Positions 28,054-37,959 are shown, numbered from the stretch's first letter. The stretch is DNA of 64,000 nucleotides from Jannaschia helgolandensis (GCF_900109285.1 NZ_FNZQ01000004.1:62001-126000), one strand, 5' to 3'. Notes: generated by a model from the letters alone, not told the origin. Numbers and translations are program-made.

Positions 28054-30087
28054 ATGACCGATCAGCACCCCGACCTCGACGCCCTGCGCGCCGCGAACCC
28101 CGATCACTGGCGCCGGGCCACTGCGATCCGAGCCCTGACGCTGGACGCCGTCGCCGCCGCGAATTCGGGCCACTCTGGCATGCCGATGGGCATGGCGGAC
28201 GTAGCTACGGTGCTGTTCGAGAAGCATCTGAAGTTCGATGCCAGCCGTCCCGAGTGGCCAGACCGCGACAGGTTCGTCCTGTCTGTCGGACACGGGTCGA
28301 TGCTGTTGTATTCGCTGCTGCATCTGACCGGCTACCCGGAGATGACGCTGGACCAGATCCGCAACTTCCGCCAGCTGGGTTCGATCACTGCAGGTCATCC
28401 CGAATATGGTCATGCGCCGGGGATCGAGGTCACGACCGGGCCGTTGGGTCAGGGCATCGCCAACAGCGTCGGAATGGCCATCGCCGAGGAAATCCTGCGC
28501 GAGCGCTATGGCCGCAAGATCGTCGACCACTACACCTGGGTCATGGCCGGTGACGGCTGCCTGATGGAGGGTGTCAGCCAGGAAGCCATCACGCTGGCAG
28601 GACATCTGGAATTGTCGCATCTGATCGTGATGTGGGATGACAACGGCATCACCATCGACGGCAAGGTGTCCCTGTCCGACAGCACCGACCAGAAGCAGCG
28701 ATTCAAGGCCGCGAACTGGGATGTGATCGAAGTCGACGGCCATGATCCGGTCGCCATCGACGCCGCCCTGACAGATGCCAAGAAGGGCAAGAAGCCCACG
28801 ATGGTGGCCTGCAAGACGCATATCGCCCTCGGCTCCTCGGCGCAGGATACGTCGAAAGGCCACGGCGCGCTGACCGATGAAAAGGTGATTGCGGATACCA
28901 AGCGGGCCTATGGCTGGGATCAGGCGCCGTTCGAGATACCTGCCGATCTGAAGGCCGAATGGGAGGCCATCGGCGCCCGCGGGTCCGAGGCGCGGGCCGA
29001 ATGGGAAGTGCGCTTCGCCGATCTGGGTCAGGGCAAACGCGGCGAGTTCGAGCGGACGTTGCGCGGCGATCCGGCCCGCAAGCTCTCGGCCACGATCAAG
29101 GCGATGAAGCGCCAGTTGGCCGAAAGCCAGCCCAAGGTCGCGACCCGCAAATCGTCGGAAATGGTGCTGGAGGTGGTGAACCCGATCATGCAGGAAACCG
29201 TCGGCGGATCGGCGGACCTGACCGGATCGAACAACACGCTGACCGAAGGCATGGGCATCTTTTCGGCCGAGAACCGCGCGGGCCGCTACATCTACTATGG
29301 CATCCGGGAACACGGCATGGCCGCCGCGCTCAACGGCTTGGCACTGCATGGTGGCATCCGGCCCTATGGCGGGACCTTCTTCTGCTTCACCGACTATGCC
29401 CGTCCTGCGATGCGCCTTTCGGCCCTGATGGGCGTGCCGGTCACTTACGTCATGACCCACGACAGCATCGGTCTGGGCGAGGACGGCCCGACTCACCAGC
29501 CGGTCGAGCATCTGGCGATCTGCCGCGCGACGCCCAACACCAACGTCTTCCGTCCCTGTGACACGGTAGAGACAGCAGAAGCCTGGGAACTGGCGTTGAC
29601 CTCGGCACGCACACCATCGGTTCTGGCGCTGACGCGACAGGGAGTGCCGACGCTTCGGACGACCTTCTCGAACAAGAACCTCGTGGCGCAGGGGGCCTAT
29701 ACATTGGCCGACACGACCGAAGGCAAACGTCTGGTCATCCTGATGGCCACCGGGTCCGAGGTCGAAATCGCGATGAAGGCCCGCGACATCCTGCAGGCCG
29801 ACGGCATCGGCACGCGCGTGGTTTCCATGCCATGCTGGGAGTTGTTCGAGGCTCAGGACGAGCAGTATCGCAAGAAAATCCTGCCCCCCGGCCCCGTCCG
29901 CGTGGCAGTCGAGGCGGGCGCGCGCATGGGCTGGGACCGCTGGCTGTTCGGCGAGCGGGGCAAGCGCGACAAGGGCGCTTTCGTCGGAATGGAAGGCTTC
30001 GGCGCGTCGGCCCCGTCGGACGAGTTGTTCGAGCATTTCGGCATCACCGCTGAGGCCGTCGTCAAGGCCGCGCGCGCGATGTTGTGA
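28054..30087 (+). CDS. tkt: Transketolase
   Basis: Thiamine-diphosphate enzyme of the pentose phosphate and Calvin pathways that moves two-carbon units between sugar phosphates. 677 residues, normal length. Motifs: [10 protein letters not shown] near the N-terminus, the ThDP/Mg motif [23 protein letters not shown], the pyrimidine-domain [11 protein letters not shown], and [17 protein letters not shown]. The stop overlaps the next start by 4 nt. gap, pgk and fba lie 3-6 kb downstream, so this is a loose sugar-phosphate cluster. Confidence 0.97.
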   Translation: MTDQHPDLDALRAANPDHWRRATAIRALTLDAVAAANSGHSGMPMGMADVATVLFEKHLKFDASRPEWPDRDRFVLSVGHGSMLLYSLLHLTGYPEMTLDQIRNFRQLGSITAGHPEYGHAPGIEVTTGPLGQGIANSVGMAIAEEILRERYGRKIVDHYTWVMAGDGCLMEGVSQEAITLAGHLELSHLIVMWDDNGITIDGKVSLSDSTDQKQRFKAANWDVIEVDGHDPVAIDAALTDAKKGKKPTMVACKTHIALGSSAQDTSKGHGALTDEKVIADTKRAYGWDQAPFEIPADLKAEWEAIGARGSEARAEWEVRFADLGQGKRGEFERTLRGDPARKLSATIKAMKRQLAESQPKVATRKSSEMVLEVVNPIMQETVGGSADLTGSNNTLTEGMGIFSAENRAGRYIYYGIREHGMAAALNGLALHGGIRPYGGTFFCFTDYARPAMRLSALMGVPVTYVMTHDSIGLGEDGPTHQPVEHLAICRATPNTNVFRPCDTVETAEAWELALTSARTPSVLALTRQGVPTLRTTFSNKNLVAQGAYTLADTTEGKRLVILMATGSEVEIAMKARDILQADGIGTRVVSMPCWELFEAQDEQYRKKILPPGPVRVAVEAGARMGWDRWLFGERGKRDKGAFVGMEGFGASAPSDELFEHFGITAEAVVKAARAML

Positions 30088-31274
30088 CCGACCGGCCGGT
30101 CGACCTGCTGTTTGAGCCACTCACCCTGCCCTGTGGCGCGGTGCTGGCCAACCGGCTGGTGAAGTCGGCAATGTCGGATTCGCTGGGCGACGGACGCGGA
30201 AACCCCGGCCCCGGACAGGCACGTCTGTATGAACGCTGGGCCGAGGGCGGGATCGCCGCCACCATCGTGGGCGAGGTCCAGGGCGACCCGTTTGCGGCGG
30301 AAAAGCCGGGCAACCTGGTGCTGGGGCCGCTGTCGGACCGCGCCGCCCTGACGGAGCTGACGCGGTGCGGATCGACGGGCGACACGATCATCTGGGCACA
30401 ATTGGGTCACGCCGGCGCGATGACGCATCCGCCCATCGGCACGCCCAGGGGGCCCTCTGCGCTGGACATGCCCGGTCTGACCTGCGCCGCGCTGACCCGC
30501 GACGAGATCGCCGCGCTGCCCGCTACGTTCGCACGAACGGCGCGTATGGCTGTGGAGGTCGGGTTCGGTGGCGTTCAGGTTCACGCGGCGCATGGTTTCC
30601 TGCTGAGCCAGTTTCTGTCGCCTTTGTTCAACAAGCGCACCGATGCCTATGGTGGCAGTCTGTCCAACCGGATGCGCCTGACGCTGGAAGTGATCGCCGC
30701 CGTGCGCGATGCAGTCGGGCCATCTGTGCCGGTGGCAGTGAAGCTGAACGCGACGGACCAGCTTGAGGGCGGCTTTTCCGAGGACGAGGCGGTGCAGGTC
30801 GTCGCCGCGCTGGACGCGACATCGGTCGATCTGATCGACATCAGCGGCGGCACGTATTTTCCGGGCGCGGCCTCGGCGTCCGACGGGACGGCAAAGGGGG
30901 CCTATTTCCTGCCGTTTGCACACCGGGCGCGTGCGGTGACGTCCAAGCCGCTGATGCTGACCGGTGGGATCAAGACGCGGGCGCAGGCGGTCGAAGTTCT
31001 GGCGTCGGGCGCGGTCGATGTGATCGGTATGGCGCGCGCCATGGTGTTGGACCCGTCCCTGCCGCAGACATGGGCAACCGACGGTCCCGACCCAGCGTTT
31101 CCGCGTTTCGACTCTCCGCCCGAGGGTGGCATCACCGCATGGTACACGATGCGGTTGACTGCATTGTCGCGTGACGAATTTGGCCCTGCGCCCGAGGATT
31201 TGCCCGCGATGGTGGATGCCTATGAGACCCGTGACGCGGAGCGCGCCGTGCATTGGCGGCGGCAGTTCGGGTAG
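30084..31274 (+). CDS. NADH:flavin oxidoreductase (Old Yellow Enzyme family)
   Basis: FMN-dependent ene-reductase-type TIM barrel, 396 residues, GTG start in a GTGA overlap with tkt. Motifs: NRLVKSAMS at the N-terminus, [27 protein letters not shown] followed by [13 protein letters not shown] (the substrate-binding H-x-x-H type loop and the family signature), and [11 protein letters not shown] for FMN phosphate. There is no C-terminal FAD/Fe-S extension, so it is an NemA/OYE-type enzyme, not a 2,4-dienoyl-CoA reductase. The physiological substrate is unknown. Coupling to tkt is unusual and may only reflect compactness. Confidence 0.9.
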   Translation: MTDRPVDLLFEPLTLPCGAVLANRLVKSAMSDSLGDGRGNPGPGQARLYERWAEGGIAATIVGEVQGDPFAAEKPGNLVLGPLSDRAALTELTRCGSTGDTIIWAQLGHAGAMTHPPIGTPRGPSALDMPGLTCAALTRDEIAALPATFARTARMAVEVGFGGVQVHAAHGFLLSQFLSPLFNKRTDAYGGSLSNRMRLTLEVIAAVRDAVGPSVPVAVKLNATDQLEGGFSEDEAVQVVAALDATSVDLIDISGGTYFPGAASASDGTAKGAYFLPFAHRARAVTSKPLMLTGGIKTRAQAVEVLASGAVDVIGMARAMVLDPSLPQTWATDGPDPAFPRFDSPPEGGITAWYTMRLTALSRDEFGPAPEDLPAMVDAYETRDAERAVHWRRQFG

Positions 31275-31348
31275 AGACGACGGCATCTGCGTCCCTTTTC
31301 CGCGCCATCGCCCAAGTGCCGCCATACTTGGACGGACATGATCGGCGC

Positions 31349-31670
31349 ATGTCTTTCCACGATCCCCACCTTGTAAAAAGCCGTGTTGCCGTCTTCGTAG
31401 ATGGCGACAACATAAGCGCGGCTTATGCCGACGAAATCATGGGCTGAAGAAATCGAGGCCAAAGTGATCGCGGTGATCAAGGAACACGCCCACCCGCAAC
31501 GTGGCCTGCCGATTCAAGAGCTGGGAAATCACATGTCTCAAATCCACGCGCTCACCACGAAGAACATTCCCGAAAGCGGCTGGGCGAAATATGCAGAGCA
31601 CCGGCCGCGATTATTTCGTCTTGAGAAGAAAGGCACCCAGCAAGTCGTGTACTATGTTGGCGCGCAGTAA
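31349..31670 (+). pseudogene. Remnant of a NYN-domain/OST-HTH (LOTUS) RNA-binding protein
   Basis: The 5' part (31349-31447) encodes SRVAVFVDGDNISAAYADEI, the start of a NYN (PIN-like RNase) domain, and then stops. The 3' part, in another frame (about 31425-31670), encodes VIAVIKEHAHPQRGLPIQEL ... KNIPESGWAKYAEHRP ... QVVYYVGAQ, typical of the C-terminal OST-HTH domain of the same protein type. The middle, about 100-130 residues of NYN domain, is missing, and the junction near 31440 is out of frame. The simplest reading is an internal deletion of a NYN-OST-HTH gene. The C-terminal piece could still be made from an internal start, but it has no clear ribosome binding site. Confidence 0.7.
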
Positions 31671-31686
31671 GAGCCACCAACACCGC

Positions 31687-32643
31687 CTAATGCGCCTCGG
31701 CATCCTTCCCGCCCGGCAGCAAAGCAACCACCGGCATCAGCAACAGACCCAGAGCCAGCCCGACGATGCCGTCCAGCACTGCCGTCACCGTCCATTCGAC
31801 AAAGCCCGCCGCCGCAGGTACCGCCTGCGCCGCCGCGCCCGCGATGCCCTTGATGGTTTCATAGGGAAGATACCAGACGATCTCTCTGATGGCGTGAACC
31901 ACGATATTCCCCCCGACCCAGATCATCGCCGCCGTGCCGACGACCGTCAGTACCAGCAGGAACGTCGGCATCCCCTTGACCACGGCACGACCCATGGAGC
32001 GGGTGACGGAAAGCCGACCCCCTTCGGCCATGGCAAGGCCCATGTCGTCTGCTTTCACGATCAGGGCCACGGCCCCGTAGACGGCAAGGGTGATGACAAG
32101 TGCGGCCAGCGCCAGAATCGCCGCCTCCATCCAAGCGGACAGGCCGGGCTCGATATTGGACAGGATGATCGTCATGATTTCCGCCGACAGGATGAAGTCG
32201 GTCTTGATTGCGCCCTTGACGCGCTGTTCCTCCAGATGGGTGGCGTCGAGAGTGGTCGTTTCCGGGTCTATGTCGCTCAGATCATCTTTCGGGACCAGCC
32301 AGTGCCAGACTTTCTCGGCCCCTTCGAAACACAGATACAGCCCCCCCAGCAGCAACAGATACGGGATCGCCCAGGGCGCGAACCGCGACAGCAGCATCGC
32401 GATCGGCAAAAGGATCACCAGCTTGTTGAAAACGCTCGCGCGGGCGATCTTGAACACGATCGGCAATTCGCGCGCGGCCTGAAAGCCCTGAACATACTTC
32501 GGCGTGACGGCGGCATCGTCGATCACCGCGCCAGCAGCCTTGGTACCCGCTTTCGTCGCCTGGGCCGCGATGTCGTCGATGGAGGCCGATGCCACTTTGG
32601 CGATGGCCGCCACGTCGTCCAAAAGCGCGAGAAGTCCACTCAT
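31687..32643 (-). CDS. DUF808 (YedI-like) inner-membrane protein
   Basis: 318 residues, starting MSGLLALLDDVAAIAKVASAS, the family hallmark. About six hydrophobic segments lie between residues 70 and 310. Conserved pieces are DDAAVTPKYVQGF, RELPIVFKIA and LILSAEIMTI-like (TDFILSAEIM). Function of the family is not established. Convergent with the NYN remnant and divergent from the small membrane protein gene. Confidence 0.9.
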   Translation of the reverse strand: MSGLLALLDDVAAIAKVASASIDDIAAQATKAGTKAAGAVIDDAAVTPKYVQGFQAARELPIVFKIARASVFNKLVILLPIAMLLSRFAPWAIPYLLLLGGLYLCFEGAEKVWHWLVPKDDLSDIDPETTTLDATHLEEQRVKGAIKTDFILSAEIMTIILSNIEPGLSAWMEAAILALAALVITLAVYGAVALIVKADDMGLAMAEGGRLSVTRSMGRAVVKGMPTFLLVLTVVGTAAMIWVGGNIVVHAIREIVWYLPYETIKGIAGAAAQAVPAAAGFVEWTVTAVLDGIVGLALGLLLMPVVALLPGGKDAEAH

Positions 32644-32783
32644 GTCGTTCGAATCCCTGTCGTGTCCGGATAACGATCTAGCGCATGCGGGCCGGGGTCA
32701 ACGTGTCCCCCCGACCCGATGGCCTGGTCCGCGGGCGCAATCCGGGGCTTGCAAACGGCGACCGGCCTGCGATTGATCGGGCC

Positions 32784-32927
32784 ATGAGCAATGCAACCGC
32801 CGCCGTCGTCGCCATTCTCCTCGTGTCTGTGATCGGGGCGGACTGGCTGTTCAACGATGCGCAGGGACTGAACTTCATGGGCCGACGCCTGATGGACCTG
32901 ATCGAATACATCGCCTTCTGGCGGTAA
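32784..32927 (+). CDS. Small single-pass membrane protein, 47 residues
   Basis: One hydrophobic segment (about residues 4-22: TAAVVAILLVSVIGADWLF) and a conserved-looking amphipathic tail ending in DLIEYIAFWR. The ATG at 32784 is the first codon that gives this membrane segment; the longer frame upstream has no protein-like features. I recall comparable short proteins upstream of gap genes in rhodobacteria, which are sometimes misnamed as glyceraldehyde-3-phosphate dehydrogenase. No function is known. 147 bp separate it from gap. Confidence 0.6.
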   Translation: MSNATAAVVAILLVSVIGADWLFNDAQGLNFMGRRLMDLIEYIAFWR

Positions 32928-33074
32928 GCCGCCCGCACCGGAGATCGCGCGCTGTTGCACCGAATGCCACCGCCATGATAGCGCCGGAGCCGTTAGCGGT
33001 CACGACAGGTTGCGGCCTGACGCCGACATCGGTTCTATGCGAGATGGCTGAGAATATTCCCCGGAGGTGACATC

Positions 33075-34076
33075 ATGGTCAAAGTGGCAATCAACGGCTT
33101 CGGTCGGATCGGACGCAATGTCCTGCGTGGCATCATCGAGTCGGGGCGCACCGATATCGAGGTCATCGCGATCAACGACCTGGGCCCGGTCGAGACCAAC
33201 GCCCATCTTCTGCAATACGACAGCGTGCATGGCCGTTTCCCGTCCGAGGTTACCACCGGCGACGACTGGATCGATGCGGGACGCGGCAGGATGCGCGTCA
33301 CCGCCATTCGTAACCCCGCCGACCTGCCATGGTCGGACGTGGACATCGTGATGGAATGCACCGGTATCTTCACCAGCAAGGAAAAATGTCAGGCGCATCT
33401 GGACAACGGGTCCAAGCGGGTGCTGATTTCGGCCCCCGGTTCGGACGCCGACAAGACCATCGTCTATGGCGTCAACCACGACACGCTGACGGCGGACGAC
33501 ATCATCGTGTCGAACGCGTCCTGCACCACCAATTGCCTGTCGCCGGTGGCCTATGTCCTTGATGACGTCATTGGAATCGAGCGCGGCTTCATGACCACGA
33601 TCCACAGCTATACCGGCGATCAGCCGACGCTGGATACCATGCACAAGGACCTGTATCGCGCCCGTGCCGCGGCGCTCAGCATGATCCCGACGTCGACCGG
33701 TGCCGCCAAGGCCGTCGGGCTGGTCCTGCCGCAGTTGAATGGCAAGCTGGACGGTGTGGCGATCCGGGTGCCCACGCCGAACGTGTCGGTTGTGGACCTG
33801 ACGTTCACGGCATCGCGCGAGACCTCGGTCGAGGAGATCAACGAGGCGATCCGCAAGGCCGCGGACGGCAAGTTGAAGGGTATCCTCGGTTATACCGACA
33901 AGCCGCTGGTCAGCAGCGATTTCAACCACGACCCGCATTCGTCGATCTTCCACATGGATCAGACCAAGGTGATGGAGAAGGGCAAGATGTGCCGCATCCT
34001 GTCGTGGTATGATAACGAATGGGGCTTCTCGAACCGGATGGCGGATACCGCCGTCGCGATGGGCAAACTGATTTAG
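33075..34076 (+). CDS. gap: Glyceraldehyde-3-phosphate dehydrogenase
   Basis: NAD-dependent oxidative phosphorylation of glyceraldehyde-3-phosphate in glycolysis, gluconeogenesis or the Calvin cycle. 333 residues. NAD-binding [10 protein letters not shown] at residues 6-15, catalytic Cys150 in [12 protein letters not shown], substrate-binding [12 protein letters not shown], and C-terminal [14 protein letters not shown] textbook GGAGGTGA ribosome binding site precedes the ATG. pgk follows after a 143-bp leader rich in repeats. Confidence 0.97.
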   Translation: MVKVAINGFGRIGRNVLRGIIESGRTDIEVIAINDLGPVETNAHLLQYDSVHGRFPSEVTTGDDWIDAGRGRMRVTAIRNPADLPWSDVDIVMECTGIFTSKEKCQAHLDNGSKRVLISAPGSDADKTIVYGVNHDTLTADDIIVSNASCTTNCLSPVAYVLDDVIGIERGFMTTIHSYTGDQPTLDTMHKDLYRARAAALSMIPTSTGAAKAVGLVLPQLNGKLDGVAIRVPTPNVSVVDLTFTASRETSVEEINEAIRKAADGKLKGILGYTDKPLVSSDFNHDPHSSIFHMDQTKVMEKGKMCRILSWYDNEWGFSNRMADTAVAMGKLI

Positions 34077-34117
34077 CGAGAGTCGCGAAGACGATACTCT
34101 CGTGGCGGCAAGGTGAT

Positions 34118-34134
34118 GGTTTCCCATGGAAACC
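34118..34134. promoter_or_regulatory. Candidate operator palindrome between gap and pgk
   Basis: A 17-nt palindrome with 7-bp arms (GGTTTCC / GGAAACC) around a central CAT. A second inverted repeat, 7 bp (34077-34083 with 34096-34102), starts at the gap stop and may be a weak terminator without T-run. Confidence 0.4.
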
Positions 34135-34150
34135 GTCACTGCCGCACAGA

Positions 34151-34190
34151 AGTTATCCAGGCACCAACACCCACAGTTATCCAGGCACCA
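34151..34190 (+). repeat. Tandem direct repeat in the pgk leader
   Basis: The 16-nt unit AGTTATCCAGGCACCA occurs at 34151-34166 and 34175-34190, spaced 24 nt start to start, about 30 nt before the pgk start. It lies in the transcribed or promoter region between gap and pgk. No known regulator site is recognised. Confidence 0.6.
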
Positions 34191-34219
34191 CCCCACTCTC
34201 ACCTCAGCCGGAGTCCCCC

Positions 34220-35392
34220 ATGACCTTCAAGACGCTCGACGACATGGACCTGGACGGAAAGATCGTGCTGACCCGCGTGGACATCAACGTGCCGGTCGAG
34301 GACGGGCGCGTGACCGACACCACCCGGATCGACCGCATCGTTCCGACCATCAAGGAGATCCTGTCCAAGGGTGGCACGCCGGTGATGCTGGCGCATTTCG
34401 GACGGCCCAAGGGCAAGCCGGTGCTTGAGATGTCGCTGCGTCAGGTCGTGCCCGCACTGGAGGCCGCGCTGGGCCGCGATGTGATCTTCGTGGAGCGCCC
34501 GGACCGCGCGACGCTGGAGGCGGCGGACGGCCCGGTCCTGATCGAGAACACGCGCTTTTCCCCGATGGAGGAGGCGAACGATCCGAAAATGGCGCAATTC
34601 CTTGCCTCGCTGGGCGATATTTACTGTAATGACGCATTTTCGGCGGCACATCGGGCGCATGCCTCGACCGAAGGCGTTGCGCGGCTTTTGCCGTCCTGCG
34701 CAGGTCGGTCGATGGAAGCGGAACTGACGGCGCTGGACGCGGCCCTCGGAACACCGAAACCGCCCGTTGCGGCGCTGGTCGGCGGGGCCAAGGTGTCGTC
34801 CAAGCTGGACCTGCTGGGCAACCTCGTGACCAAGGTGCAGCACCTGATCATCGGTGGCGGCATGGCAAATACATTTCTGGCCGCCCAAGGCGTGAACGTA
34901 CAGAAATCGCTGTGCGAACATGACCTTCTGGACATCGCGCGCGGGATCGTGGCCAAGGCCGAAGCCGCCGGTTGCGCGATCCTGCTGCCGCGCGATGTGG
35001 TGGTGGCCGCAGAATTCCGTGCTGATCCGCCGACGCAGGTGGTCGCCGCCGATGCGGTGCCCGAGGGACATATGATCCTGGACGCGGGGCCGGATTCGGT
35101 CGCGCATATCAACACGCTGCTCGATGGGTGCGCCACACTGGTCTGGAACGGCCCGCTGGGCGCATTCGAGATGACGCCATTCGACGCGGCAACCGTCGCC
35201 GCCGCCCGCCATGCCGCCGAACTGACGCGCGCGGGCAAGCTGGTGTCGGTCGCGGGTGGGGGCGATACCGTCTCGGCCCTGAACCACGCCGGGGTCGCCG
35301 ACGATTTCACTTATATCTCCACTGCCGGCGGCGCGTTTCTGGAATGGATGGAGGGCAAGGAATTGCCCGGTGTCGCCGCCTTGTCGGATTGA
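34220..35392 (+). CDS. pgk: Phosphoglycerate kinase
   Basis: Transfers phosphate between 1,3-bisphosphoglycerate and ADP. 390 residues from the ATG at 34220, which follows GCCGGAG. Motifs: [11 protein letters not shown], the substrate-binding [21 protein letters not shown], the nucleotide-binding [14 protein letters not shown] and the C-terminal [11 protein letters not shown]. The usual ENLRFHPGEE segment reads [13 protein letters not shown], a variant seen in related bacteria. Follows gap on the same strand. Confidence 0.96.
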   Translation: MTFKTLDDMDLDGKIVLTRVDINVPVEDGRVTDTTRIDRIVPTIKEILSKGGTPVMLAHFGRPKGKPVLEMSLRQVVPALEAALGRDVIFVERPDRATLEAADGPVLIENTRFSPMEEANDPKMAQFLASLGDIYCNDAFSAAHRAHASTEGVARLLPSCAGRSMEAELTALDAALGTPKPPVAALVGGAKVSSKLDLLGNLVTKVQHLIIGGGMANTFLAAQGVNVQKSLCEHDLLDIARGIVAKAEAAGCAILLPRDVVVAAEFRADPPTQVVAADAVPEGHMILDAGPDSVAHINTLLDGCATLVWNGPLGAFEMTPFDAATVAAARHAAELTRAGKLVSVAGGGDTVSALNHAGVADDFTYISTAGGAFLEWMEGKELPGVAALSD

Positions 35393-35482
35393 CGCGCCTT
35401 CGAAGACTGTCCGAAGCCGCGATTGCCCGGCACGGGATCTTGCCTCTGGGCTGAGGATATTCAGCCAGCGAGGAGGCCTTCC

Positions 35483-35920
35483 ATGAAGCACCTGTTGTTC
35501 TGCTCCGCCCTGCTTGCTCCCGCCACCCTGCCCGCGTCCGCGCAGGACAGGTCGCTCTGAAATCTGGTTCATCTGCAGCGGGTCTGCGTAGCCCTTCTGG
35601 AACGCGAGATGCCCTTTGCCACCCGACTGCGCCTTCAATCCGCCGCGCCTGACCCGAACGAGGCGGACCTGAGCGGCCCGCCCGCCGAACTGCGTCACCC
35701 TGCACGGGCGTATCTGCGCGGCGTCAACGCGCCCCGGTCGCTGGCCAATGCGCTGATCTATGCCAGTGTCGCGGCAGCCCGTGGCGACAGGCGAGTACCC
35801 GCCCTGCTGGACCGCATCGACCACACCCTTCCGAAGGACGGGGCGAAGGTCTGGCAACCTGTCGCGGATGACGTTGCCGGGCGGGCGACCGCCTTCTGGC
35901 TGACGCAGGGGGACCGTTAG
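35483..35920 (+). pseudogene. Secreted protein gene interrupted by an in-frame TGA
   Basis: An ATG at 35483, preceded by GGAGG, starts a clear signal peptide (HLLFCSALLAPATLPASAQ). After residue 25 the frame meets TGA at 35558-35560 and then continues open in the same frame for 120 codons to the TAG at 35918-35920. The continuation looks coding (LVHLQRVCVALLEREMPFAT..., GPPAELRHPARAYLRGVN). The protein would be about 145 residues if TGA replaced TGG. An internal ATG at 35609 could give a 103-residue fragment without signal peptide. No family recognised. Confidence 0.65.
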
Positions 35921-35999
35921 CGCAACCAGTCACTTGCGGCAATCCGGAGGGCGGCTTACTGCCGGGGGACCATTCATTCGCACCCCCCCGGAGGCCCCC

Positions 36000-36893
36000 A
36001 TGTTCGATCCAGATAAAGCCGCGAAAATCCGTGCCGGTCAGGGTTTCATCGCGGCGCTGGATCAATCGGGCGGGTCGACCCCAAAGGCACTGCGGCTCTA
36101 TGGGGTGTCCGAGGATCGCTATGCCTCGGACGCCGAGATGTTCGACCTGATCCACAACATGCGTGAACGCATCGTCCGCGCGCCTGCTTTCACCGGCGAC
36201 AAGGTGGTCGGCGCGATCCTGTTCGAACAGACGATGGACCGCGAGTTCGAAGGCCACCCCGCGCCTGTTTATCTGTGGGAACAGCGCGGCGTAGTGCCCT
36301 TCCTGAAGATCGACAAGGGACTGGAGGAGACGGCGAACGGCGTGAAGCTGATGAAGCCGATCCCTGGCCTGGATGCAACGCTGGAACGTGCACGCGCGGC
36401 AGGCATGTTCGGCACCAAGGAACGCTCGGTCATCGATGCCGCCGACGCGGCCGGGATCGAGGCCATCGTGGCCCAGCAGTTCGATGTCGGCCGTCAAGTT
36501 CTGGCGCATGACATGGTGCCTATCCTGGAGCCGGAAATCAGCATCGGCATGAACGACAAGGCCCGTGCCGAGACGATGCTGCGCGATGCCATTCTGCGGC
36601 ATCTGGACGATCTGCCGGTGGGGCAGGAAATCATGCTGAAACTGACCCTGCCGGAAGAGGCGGGGCTTTACGCACCGCTGGTCGACCACCCGAAGGTCAT
36701 GCGGGTCGTGGCCCTGTCGGGCGGCTATTCCCGCGACGAGGCGAATGCCCGTCTGGCGCGCAATCGGGGTGTTATCGCCAGTTTCAGCCGCGCCCTGACC
36801 GAAGGCCTGTCGGACGCCCAGGACGATGCGGAGTTCGAGGCCGCACTGGCCCGGACCATCGACAGCATTCAGGCGGCATCGGTCGCGGACTGA
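36000..36893 (+). CDS. fba: Fructose-bisphosphate aldolase, class I
   Basis: Schiff-base aldolase that splits fructose-1,6-bisphosphate. 297 residues. Class I marks are GFIAALDQSGGSTPKAL near the N-terminus, LWEQRGVVPFLKIDKG, and EIMLKLTLPEE carrying the likely Schiff-base Lys; no class II zinc histidine motif is present. The ATG at 36000 follows CCGGAGG. It completes the tkt/gap/pgk/fba set of sugar-phosphate genes, separated from pgk by a decayed gene. Confidence 0.93.
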   Translation: MFDPDKAAKIRAGQGFIAALDQSGGSTPKALRLYGVSEDRYASDAEMFDLIHNMRERIVRAPAFTGDKVVGAILFEQTMDREFEGHPAPVYLWEQRGVVPFLKIDKGLEETANGVKLMKPIPGLDATLERARAAGMFGTKERSVIDAADAAGIEAIVAQQFDVGRQVLAHDMVPILEPEISIGMNDKARAETMLRDAILRHLDDLPVGQEIMLKLTLPEEAGLYAPLVDHPKVMRVVALSGGYSRDEANARLARNRGVIASFSRALTEGLSDAQDDAEFEAALARTIDSIQAASVAD

Positions 36894-36950
36894 CCGGGAC
36901 GGACAACCGGACGGCAATATCGCCGCCCCGTGTCATTCCGGGCGTTCAGA

Positions 36951-37297
36951 TCAGCAGGGAGCGCAGGCCTGTTCGGGCGGGTTCGCATCGTTGCAGGTGC
37001 AGCAGTCGGTCGATGCGGCCACATCCATCGTTCCGGTTACCAGCGGGATCGCCCCGTTGATGTCGGTGACACCGAAATGCAGCGGCCATGCGCCGATTTT
37101 TCCGCTGCCCACCATGTCCTTGAGCATCGGCAGTTTGTAGGCGTGTTCGACCATCACGGCGCGCGCCTCGTGCCCGTGGCTTACCTTGCGACCTTTGAGC
37201 CAGGCCTCGCTGGCCGTGATCTTGATAAATGTGCGGGACTTTTCGCGGTGATTGCGATCGTCGTCGTGCTGTCCTGGGATTTGGTGAAATCAGGCAT
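36951..37297 (-). pseudogene. Probable frameshifted gene for a Cys-rich small protein
   Basis: An ATG at 37297 has an ideal AGGAGG ribosome binding site 6 nt away and starts MPDFTKSQD. After that the frame loses coding character and stops, while the next frame carries a continuous, protein-like sequence (NHREKSRTFIKITASEAWLK ... VEHAYKLPMLKDMVGSGKIG ... PLHFGVTDING) ending in a Cys-rich tail (STDCCTCNDANPP, QACAPC). A loss of one base near 37263-37271 would explain this. Alternatively a shorter protein starts at the ATG at 37157. No family recognised. Confidence 0.45.
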
Positions 37298-37530
37298 CTA
37301 GACCCTCCTGAAATAGACTCTCCTGGAAAATGAATTCTCGATGGATTTTCCGCCCCGCAAATGGCCCGGCGCCCGGATCAATTCCGGTGCCCTTTCATAC
37401 GACGGGTTCGGTCAGCGTCAGATATGGGATCGCTTACTCCGGATCGTGAGGCGGGGGATTCCCACCGGCGTCCAAATGTGCCATCCTGCCCGCGAGCGCC
37501 CGCGAGAGGTGCTGGAGCAGGTATAGACGC
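37298..37530. other. Intergenic region upstream of ftsB
   Basis: 233 bp between the divergent frameshifted gene and ftsB. A forward frame at 37341-37526 shows no codon bias or motif and is not annotated. The region should hold promoters for both directions. Confidence 0.4.
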
Positions 37531-37830
37531 ATGGCATCAAATCGCAGACGCGGAGGCTACAGCCTTATCATTCCGTTCTTGCTCATGGGGTTCGGGGGCT
37601 ATTTCGTCTTTGCCGCCGTGCAGGGCGAATACGGGGTGTTCCGCCGTGTTGAACTGGAAGCGCAGCGCGAGGTGCTGCTGGCGGAACTGGCGCTGCTGGA
37701 TAGCGAGACCGACAAGATGCGCGATCGCACGCGGCGGCTGTCGGATGACTACCTGGACCTCGACCTGCTGGACGAACGGGCGCGGATGATTCTGGGCATG
37801 GCCCGTTCCGACGAAATCATCGTCGAATAA
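37531..37830 (+). CDS. ftsB: Septum formation initiator FtsB/DivIC
   Basis: 99-residue bitopic membrane protein. One membrane segment (about residues 11-31: YSLIIPFLLMGFGGYFVFAA) and a short coiled coil (VELEAQREVLLAELALLDSE) precede the DivIC motif region (LDLLDERARMILGM). It is part of the FtsQLB complex that activates septal wall synthesis. Located directly upstream of the pdh operon, as in many alphaproteobacteria, with 129 bp of AT-richer sequence between that probably holds the pdhA promoter. Confidence 0.9.
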   Translation: MASNRRRGGYSLIIPFLLMGFGGYFVFAAVQGEYGVFRRVELEAQREVLLAELALLDSETDKMRDRTRRLSDDYLDLDLLDERARMILGMARSDEIIVE

Positions 37831-37959
37831 CCTTTATAAAAACGGATTCGCTGTCGAAGACATTTCGTTCGGCATGTGTTTGCCCTTTTCTGCCGGAACC
37901 CTATGCGTTAGCGATTGTTTAACATTGAACGATTCCTGTGTCCGGAGGAGACGCGCCCT

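Noticed and set aside
28006-30120. 704-codon frame opposite tkt
   Set aside because: Shadow of transketolase; Arg/His-rich sequence with no recognisable domain.
35558-35560. In-frame TGA as a selenocysteine codon
   Set aside because: No SECIS-like hairpin is apparent directly after the TGA, and the position just after a signal peptide does not suit a known selenoprotein; a nonsense mutation is simpler.
34199-35857. 552-codon frame opposite pgk and the TGA-split gene
   Set aside because: Antisense shadow; low-complexity Arg/Gln-rich protein.
37341-37526. 61-codon forward frame before ftsB
   Set aside because: No motif or convincing codon use; a shadow in a promoter region.
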